Source: UBA1756 sp045130235
GTDB lineage: Bacteria > Bacteroidota > Bacteroidia > Bacteroidales > WCHB1-69
Assembly: GCA_045130235.1 (NCBI GenBank)
Contig: JBGUPJ010000009.1
Coordinates: 1 to 33,100, forward strand
Direction of reading: 5' to 3'
DNA length: 33,100 nt
The translations under genes and the position numbers were made by a program. Below the pieces are notes generated by a model. It worked only from the letters and a program-made list of their open reading frames with translations, made no database searches and was not told the origin of the DNA. Each line of letters begins with the position of its first letter. Positions within the stretch are counted from its first letter, which is position 1. Positions 1 through 9,700 of this stretch are shown here, piece after piece.

Positions 1-720
1 GAGGTGTGGGGCGCTGATGGCGGCGGATTCTCCTCCTCCAGCTATGGCACCTATCTGGGTGGCATTGGAGGTTACTCCATCGCGGAGATGAATGTGACAG
101 AAGGGCAGGTGCTGAGCGTGTATGTGGGTGGTGCTGGCCAGAACGGCACTGGCAGCTCTGGCTACGCGCAGGGCGGCTGGAACGGCGGAGGCACCGGTGG
201 TTATTGCAGTGGCACCAGCTACTCGTATGGAGGTGCTGGCGGCGGTGCGACCGACATCAGATTCGGAGGCACCGGCCTTGCCGACCGCATTCTCGTGGCA
301 GGCGGTGGCGGCGGCGCAGGTTATGGCGAGGTCCAGAACACTGTCGCCGGCGGCTTGGGCGGGGCCACCAGCGGAACCCAAGGCAACATGAACAGTGCCG
401 GCAGTTGGGGAACCCGTATGGCTGGCGCCGGCACTCAGAACGCGGGCGGAGCAGCGGGTGCGGACTCCTATCCCGGAACGGCTGGTTCGTTAGGACAGGG
501 AGGTAACGGCAATACAGCGAGCTGCTACTGCGGCGGCGGCGGCGGTGGCGGCGGCTACTACGGTGGCGGCGGCGCTGGCGGTGGCTCACCATACGCGGGT
601 GCTGGTGGCGGCGGATCTGGTTTTGTTTCCCCCACACTGAATGGACAGACCATGACCTACACGAATGCCCCGGCCAATCCCGGCAGCAACGGCAACGGCT
701 TCGCCCGTATCACTATCACT
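1..720 (+). other. Glycine-rich (ALK/LTK-like) domain 1, partial
   Basis: This protein domain starts before the window and ends near GFARITITEM. It shows GGGATDIRF, then an RILVAGGGGG strand, a poly-glycine stretch with Cys-Tyr-Cys (about 520-560), and a GGGGSGFV segment. The same order of landmarks occurs in domains 2 and 3. The pattern fits the glycine-rich domain family named after the extracellular region of the ALK and LTK receptors (Pfam Gly_rich). Assignment is by motif recognition only. Confidence 0.7.
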
Positions 721-3700
721 GAGATGACGGTCGCCTCTGTCGACAACTGTCCCTCAGAACTTGTGCCTGTGACCATTGAGGTGGAACTTCCGGCTGCGCC
801 AGTGGTAGAATTATCCAATGATTGTATCGGTCAAGATGTGACCCTCACTGTCACCAATGCGGCGCAGGGTCTCACCTACGGATGGTGGGACAACGCCTCC
901 TGCACCGGTGACCCCATACATGTGGGAACATCCTTTACCATCCCGAATATCCAAGGTAATACAACCTACTATGTGCGCGCTTACAGCTATGATGTCAGCG
1001 ACCAGCTCTCAACGGTTGACTTCTCCTACACGGGCGCCGAACAGACATGGACAGTCCCTGCAAATGTGAACCAATTGCAACTTGAGGTGTGGGGCGCCCA
1101 GGGCGGTAGCGGAAGCGGAAGCAGCGGCACTTTATATGCCGGTGGAAAAGGCGGTTACTCTGTGGGAACCATCTCCAACATTGGAGGCCAGACCCTGCAT
1201 GTATATGTGGGTGGAAAGGGCAAAAATGCTGTGGGAACCACCACGACCGGCATCTCCTATCCCGGCGGCTTCAACGGCGGTGGCGCCGCTGGAACCAACA
1301 CCTACTCTTCCTCCAGCTATTACCAGGGCGGTAGTGGCGGTGGAGGCACCGACATCAGAATCAATGATAACAGCCTGTATTCGAGAGTGATTGTGGCTGG
1401 TGGCGGCGCAGGAACAGGCTATTCGTCCACCTATTATGGCGGTGTCGGCGGCGGTCTGCAAGGAACCTATTATTCCAGCACCTATGACGGCCAGCCCGGT
1501 ACGCAGACCGGCGGCGGAAGCGGCAGTACTGGAGGCAGCTATGCGTACGGAACGAGCAACTCCTCTGGTATCAACGGACAAGCGGGCTCGTTTGGCGTTG
1601 GCGGCAATGGCGGCAGCGGCTCCAACTGCACCGGCGGTGCCGGCGGCGGAGGCGGCTGGTACGGCGGCGGAGGCGGCAGGTCCGGTTCCTCCACATCCTG
1701 CTATGCCGGAGGAGGCGGTAGCGGATATGTCTATACCGCTTCCTCGGCAGCCAACTATCCGTCAGGTTGTCTGCTCAACAGCGACTACTATCTGACCGAC
1801 GCCCAGACCATCGCGGGCGACAACTCCATGCCCGACCCCAATGGCGGTACCATGACGGGACGCGAGGGCAACGGCTTCGCCCGCATCTCCTACTATAATG
1901 TCACCCTGTCATGTTACTCGCCCATCTCCACTGTGCCCGTGAATTTGATAGGTACAGGAATCGAGCCCCTCTCAGCTCCCCAGGCTGTCTGTCCCGGCCA
2001 TGCGCTTGTTCTCACAGCACCTGTGGTGACCGTTTATAGCACAACGGTATCCACACAAGGATGGCAGATTTCGGCTGATGATATCAACTGGGAGAACTTC
2101 AACCCAGCTAATCCTATCACTTACAGCCAGAACGGATACTATATTCGCTATTATGTAGCATCCGCCGCCTGCGGAAACACCTATAGCAACTCCGTACAGA
2201 TTACGGTGACCGATCCTCCCACAATAACCGTCACTCCTGATCTTGCCCGCACCTGTCTGGATGGCACCACCCAGGTGACGTTGACGGCAAGCGACGCGAT
2301 GACTCCTTCTTTTGCATGGTCTCACGAAGGAACGGCAGGTGTGGCCAACAGCAACACTTATACGGTGACTCCGGCAGAACTTACCAACACTTACACCGTA
2401 ACCAACACAACGACAGGTTGTTCACAGAGCAGAACGCTCAACCTGTTTGTCGCTGAAAACATCATAGCAGAAGACGCCTTTGCCGACTGTGGCTATCCCG
2501 TCACGCTCACTGCCTCAGGTTTGGAAGGTGCTTTCTACAATTGGTACAGTGACGCAGCGTGTACCGACTTGTTGCAAAACAACAGCGAGACCTTCACAAT
2601 CCCCTTCATGGGTGAAACCACAACATACTACGTACAAGCAGCCAACTCACCGAATATCGGTGGAGGCGCTGAAGAAGAGGTGAGAGAGTTCAGCTACACA
2701 GGGACTGTACAGTCCATCACTCTTCCCGCCGGAACCGAAGCGGTGAAGATGGAAGTGTGGGGAGCTCAGGGTGGCCAAGGCGGCTCGAATATAGGAGGGA
2801 AAGGCGGTTACTCTGTGGGAACAATGGCTGCCAATCCCGGAGATGTACTGTATGTGTGTGTGGGAGGTGCCGGAACAGGAACTTCCTCCACTTCATCTTC
2901 TGCTGGTGTTATCAATGGAGGATGGAATGGTGGTGGAAACAGCTACCAATCTACTGCACCTCGGGGTAGTGGCGGAGGAGCCACCGACATCCGAGTGAAT
3001 AACAATTCGCTATACGCAAGAGTGATTGTTGCAGGCGGCGGAGGAGGAAATATCTATTGGAGCGGCAACTCCTATAACCCAGGACACGGAGGCGGCACAA
3101 GTGGAATCGCTGGTTCAGCTTCCGGTGGAGGATCAAGCAGCACAACTGGTGGAACACAAACGGCTGGCGGTGAACCTTCAGGTTCATTTTCCAATTTTAG
3201 TGCTGCTACCTTTGGCGTTGGTGGCTCTGCCACAACCACTGGCAGCACCGTATGCGGCGGTGGCGGCGGCTGGTATGGCGGCGGAGCTGGCAATTCTGCC
3301 AGTGGCGGAAGCGGCTATGTCTATACCTCTTCCACAGCGTCCAATTATCCGAGCGGATGTTTGTTAACCTCCACCAATTACCTCACTGACGCACAGACCA
3401 TCGCGGGCAACGCCTCCATGCCCAACCCGGCTGGCGGCACCATGACCGGCCGCACCGGCAACGGTTACGCCCGCATCACCATCTACATGAACAGCTCTAA
3501 CTGCGTCACCGAAGCCGTACCTGTGACCGTCACGGTCAGCTATCCCAACGCGCCTTCCGTGTCAGGGAACAACGACCTCGTATGCGGCGAGCGCGACACC
3601 CTGCACGTCACATCCAACTCTTTGAACAACACGTCGGTACGTTATTTCTGGTATGACGACGCGGCCTGCGTGTCTCCCATCGGCAACAGCGGAACGGAGT

Positions 3701-6700
3701 ACATCACCGAACCGATGGCCGTCGGCACCAACCACTTGTATGTCAAGGAGATGGTCTATAGAGTTTCCAACAATAACCTTAACGATACCTTGTGGCTCTG
3801 CTCCTCAGAGCCCACCGAGGTGACCATCGAGGGAAGACCCTTCACCGCACCGGCCATCCAACCTCTGGCTGACCAGTACTGCGGAACCCACGTCTCCCTC
3901 ACCCCGCAGGGGAACCCCAATCCCAACCACACCTATGTCTGGTACTCCGACAATGCCTGCACACAAGAGGTGGCTGAAGGCTTCGTCGGCTACTTGCCGC
4001 AACAGCTGCGCGACAGCACCTACTACCTGCGCGAGTACGCCGTCGAGATTGATGAGGACACCTATCTCTGCGCCTCCACCAACACCCCGTCGGTCTCAGT
4101 GCACATTCTGCCGATTGACGCCCCGCTGGTGTCAGAGGATTACTTTGAGATTTGTGAAGGAGGCTCCATCAGCGTGATAGCGGAGGGAACCATCTTGGAG
4201 GAGATTCCCGGCATTCTGTGGTACGATCAGGAGCAGGGCGGCACACTCATTGACACCACCGCCAATGGAGACGAATGGGCTCCCGTGGTGAACGCGTCCG
4301 CCACCTTCTACGCAGCGGCCGCCACGAACCTGCTCTCCTACAACGGCCCGATGACCCTGTCCGCACCCACCTCCACCGGCGTCTATTACGGCAACGGCGT
4401 TTACCTTGACCTGGAGGTCGGGAACACCGAGATCGCGCTGGACTCCCTCACCATCCTTCCGCACACCAACACCTACGAGGTGGGCGGCAACCAGCAGGTG
4501 CATCTCTACTATCGAGACGGCAGCTGCGAGGGACACACGATGGATGAGAGCGCATGGACCGAGCTGACCGCCACCTGCGACGACGCCATCGGCGGACAGC
4601 CCACGACCCTGCACCTCGACCAGCCGCTCACTCTCAACCCCGGCGACCGCGTGTCACTGTTCCTCAACGCCAACTTCAGCTTCTACTACAACAGCCGTCC
4701 CGGCATGGTAGCCGGCGTACTGCTGTGCGACAACCAGTTCCTGACCGTCTACTCGGGATACGGCTTCCAGTACAACTCGGCGGTGCAGTCGGGATTCCCG
4801 ACCTCACAGCTGGTGGTGAGCGACCGCAGCTTCTGCGGCGACATCCACTACACCGTGGAAGGCGAGCTCGAGTACGGCTGTGTGTCGGCCGAGCGCACAC
4901 CCGTGACCGTCACGGCTGACGCGCCCTCAACAGCGCCCACAGCCATCACCGCCGACACCGACGTCATCTGTAACGGCGAGTCGGTACTGCTGCGTGCCGA
5001 CGGTTCGCTGGGCGACAACGCCTCTTACGAGTGGTTCGAGGGTAGCATCACCGCCGACAACCTGATTGGCGAACTTGACTCCGTGCGTGTGAGCCCGCAA
5101 GAGAGCACCACCTACTACGTGCGCATCAGCAGTGAGAACTGCGGCACGACAGCGGCGACGAGCAAAGCCATCAGCGTGAACGGTCCCGTCACCATCGGAC
5201 CCGTCACCAGCACCGGCACTCTCTGCCACGGCGACGCCCTCAGCCTCACCGCACCCGAGATCCATTTCTACAGCGATGACCAGACGGTCGAGTTCGCAGG
5301 ATGGGTCATCTCACCCGATGGTGAGGTGTACGAGCCGCTGAACACCCAGACGGCGACCCACGACATGAACGGCATGTATATCCGCTACCGCGTGACCAAC
5401 AGCTGCGGCACCGTGGAGACCGAGCCTATACAGCTGGCTGTGGACAGCCTCCCGTGGGTGGCGCCCATCAGCGACCCCGACGCGCTGTGCACGGGAACCA
5501 CCCTCAACGAGGACTTCCTTACCGAGCTGACACCGGAGATCCGGTACAACAGTCAGGATGATGAGACAACGCTGGCATGGCTGGTATCTGTGAACGACGC
5601 CCAGCCGGAGCCAGTCACCGACAACTTTGCCCTCACTTATGGGAACGGCTACTCGCTCACCCTCAGCGTCACCAACCGTTGCGGCACGACAGTGTCGAAC
5701 CCCGTGACGGTGGAGGTGACGGGCGCGCCGCGATTCACCGGCGACATCTCGCTTGGCGAGGTGTTCTGCATCAACACGGAGGTCGAGGCCGAGCTGCCCG
5801 AATACTTGGACGGCGGCACTGAGGACCTGTCCACCGGGTGGGAGTACTCCTCCGAACCCGACGGCGACTATGAGGAGCTGGACCTCGAGGAAGGCTTCCC
5901 GACTATCGGACAATATTATGTAAGGGGATACATCCAGAGCGACTGCGGTAGCGATGTCACCAACACCGTTCCGGTAGAGGTGCGCGACATGCCGACAGTG
6001 GGCAATCTGACAGCCATCCCCACCCTGTGCTACGGCACCGAGTTAGATCCTGACATCCCGCAGGTGAACGGCAACATGGCCGCCATCACCACGGAAGGAT
6101 GGCGCCTAGTGACGGGCAACGGCCCAGTGGCCGTCACCTTCCCGCAGGAGGCTGACGACAGCTGGGACGGCGCGAAGATTTTCTATTTGGCCGAGAATGC
6201 CTGTGGCGTCTCCACCTCCGACACCGTCACCTTGAGCGTGCATCCGGGCATCATGTTGGAGGCCGGCGCCTCCTCAGCGACAAGCTGTCCGGGCATCGGC
6301 ACCACACTGACGGCCACCAGCGCGCTGGAGGACGTCTCCTTCGTCTGGAGCAGCGACGCCGATGGCGGCCTCGTGGAGACAGAGGGCAGTGTGGTCACCT
6401 CCGTACAACCCGGCTTGGGCACGCACCTCTATACGGTCATCGCCACCGACGGCTTCGGATGCCATGACACGGCGACCGTGGAGGTTGTCATCCGGAATGT
6501 GACCGGCACCGCGGAGATTACTATTTGCGCCGGTGACCTCCCCTACTCCTACAGCGACGGCACCACCGACACCCTGCTGGAAACCGCCGGTGTCCATGTG
6601 GTGGTCTTCCCGAAGCCCAACGGTTGCGACAGCATCGTGACCCTGACGCTCAACATCCGTGAGACCAGGGAGGAGCATGTCCATTACGGGCTCTGCGGCG

Positions 6701-9700
6701 AGGGTGATTCCTTCTATTGGGATCTGACCGGCCGCACCTACACCTCGGCGGTGCGCGACACCGTGGGCATCCCCTACACCGTCGGGGAGCCCTGCGACAG
6801 CGTTGTGTATTATCTTGCCATCACACAGGGAGAGCCCTACCTGACCGTCACCGACCCGGTACTGATCGCCTCCACCGGAGAGCAGATGTCCACCACAGTG
6901 TTCGGCAGGACCGACTGCTCGCAGACCTCCGCCAAGGTGGCCATCGAGTTTGAACTCCTGAAGGACGGCGAGCCCGTCAACCCAGACAACTACGGTACCT
7001 TGAACATCGCCACGCGGATTCCCGACCTGGGCATCCAGTTCGGCCGCGATGTTCATACCGGAACGGGTGAGATCCCGCGTCACACCTTCAACATGTACAA
7101 TTACAGTTACGACTATTTCTACCTCAACTTCCTCTCCACCGCTCCCAACATCGTGGCGGCCACGTGGGACGAGCCCGGCGAGTACAGGCTCATCTTCCGC
7201 ATCGTGAACCGTGAGGGCGGCATGGACTACGCCTACCAGGCTGCACCCGGCGTGGTGATCGGCGGCGCGGGCAGCCGCACCACCCTCGTGGTGGCCACCG
7301 ACACCCTCGTCATGTACGTGAACGCCGCCAGCGGCGAGGATGAGCCTGAGGTTCCTGACTCACCCGAAGGCGAAGGCCTCATCGTGGTGGACGCTACCGA
7401 CTTCGTGCCGGCCATCGGCGCCACCAGCTCCTTCAACATCGGCATCGAGAACGGAGGTCTGGACAACGAGACGAAAGTGGCTTTGGATTACGAGGTGTAT
7501 CGCGACGGCGAGCTGCTACCCACCCTCAACGGGTTCGGAACGGTTCATTTCGCGACATACTACGAAACCCTGCACACCATGGTCGGCCGTAACCTATCGG
7601 CCGCTACCGGCAGCATCCCCTCCGCCACCTTCCGCATCATCTACTACCAGTACGGCTTCTTCAACCTCGGCTTCTTCGCCCAGGCCAACAGCCAGCTGAC
7701 AGCCAACTGGCAGCAGCCCGGCGAGTACAAGGTGGTGCTGCGCCTGACGGAACGCACCGGCGGCGAGGACTACCCCTTCACCTACGGCGCGAATGACAGC
7801 CTCGTGGGCGGCGGCGGCGGTATAAGTACCGGCCGCGTGCTCGACTCCACGGCCATCATCTTCATCATCCCGGCGGCCGAGCCCACCGAGATCACCCTCG
7901 ACACCGTGGTATGCGATGGCGACCTGCCCGTCACGATCATGGGTACCGTCTTCACCGACAACGCCACCACCGACCTGCATGCCTCCTCGCCCAACGGCGT
8001 CTATGACACCGTCTGCCACCTGACGCTCACCGTAGGGACCTCCTACACAGGCGACAACAGCATACAGGCCGACAGCGCAATCTGCGCCGCCGAGCTCCCG
8101 TTCACTTGGAACGGCGTCCTCTTTGAGGGGGCTGGCACGGAGACCGCCACCCTGCGCACCTTACTCGGCTGCGACTCCACCGTGGTGATGACCCTCACCG
8201 TCAACCACCCGCAGGGACTCTCCTTCACCGAGACCGCCTGCAACGAGTTCGTCTGGAATCTAAACGGCGAGCCCTACACCTCATCCGGCACCTATTTCTA
8301 CCGTCATGAGGACAACAACGGTTGCGAGCAGGTCGACACCCTCTTCCTCACCGTCAACCACCCGCAGGGTCAGTCCTACACCGAGACCGCCTGCGGTGAG
8401 TTCATCTGGGAGCTGAATGGTGAGACCTACACATCCTCCGACACCTATTTCTACCGTCATGAGGACATCAACGGTTGCGAACAAGTCGACACCCTCCACC
8501 TCACCATCAATCACCCGCAGGGCCTCTCCTTCACCGAGACCGCCTGCGGTGAGTTCCTCTGGAACCTGAACGGTGAGACCTACACCTCATCCGGCACCTA
8601 TCTCTATCCCCATGAGGACAACAACGGTTGCGAACAGGTGGACACCCTCTACCTCACCGTTAACCACCCGCAGAACCTCTCCTTCACCGAGACCGCCTGC
8701 GACGAGTTCATCTGGGATCTGGACGGCGGGACCTACGCCGCCTCCGGCACCTACCTCTACCGTCATGAGGACAACAATGGTTGCGAGCAGGTGGACACCC
8801 TCTTCCTCACCGTCAACCTGTCGTACCAGACGGAGGACGCTGTCACCATTGACGTGACTGACCTGCCCTTCACCTATGCCGGCACCGTTTTCGGCACGGG
8901 GACCCAGAGCGGCGACTTCACCGTCACCCTGGCGACCACCGCCGGCTGCGACAGCGTCGTGACCCTGCATCTCACCGTCAATGACGACAACAGTGGCGAC
9001 GCCTTCCTCACCACCTCACAGGTGGACGAGGCCACTTTCGAGCTCACGGCGTTCGCCAATCAGTATGACCTAGAGACCGAGGTGGCCATCGCCTACACGC
9101 TGACCAAGAACGGCGTCCCGGTCAACTTCATCGACTATGAGTGCGGCGGCGACCTCTACATCGGAACGGAGCACAACGGATACATCTTCGGGCAGAACGT
9201 GTCGTTCGGCACGGGTTCCATCCCCGCCAACACCTTCCTCACCACCGATGTCTTCCACGACTACTTCTACTTCCACTTCCTCAACGGACGCGCCAACCGC
9301 ATCTCCCACACCTTCACCCAGCCCGGCACTTACGTCATCACCTTCACCCTGATGACCCGCGAGGGCGGCGACGAGCTCTACGCCCCGTACTTCTCACAGG
9401 GACAGATGCTCATGATCGGCGGTGAGGGCAGCGAGGAGGGCGTGGCCCTGGCGACGGCCACCGTCACCTTCACCGTGGACGGAGGCAATGGCCCTGTCAC
9501 CGAGCCGACACCCGCACCTAACGGCGCCACCGGCATCGACGACATGGCGGCCGGCAGCGCCCTCGTCATCTTCCCGAACCCCGCGCGCGACATCGTCACC
9601 GTCCGCACGTCGCTGGAGAATGCCGCCTGCACCGTCACTGACATGAGCGGCAAGGTCGTCCTCTCGACCACAGCCGACGCATCCGGAGACCTCCGGATCA

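Noticed and set aside
8203..8814. Regular DNA repeats as a CRISPR array
   Set aside because: Units are 153 bp, contiguous, in frame and encode a repeated protein motif. There are no unique spacers.
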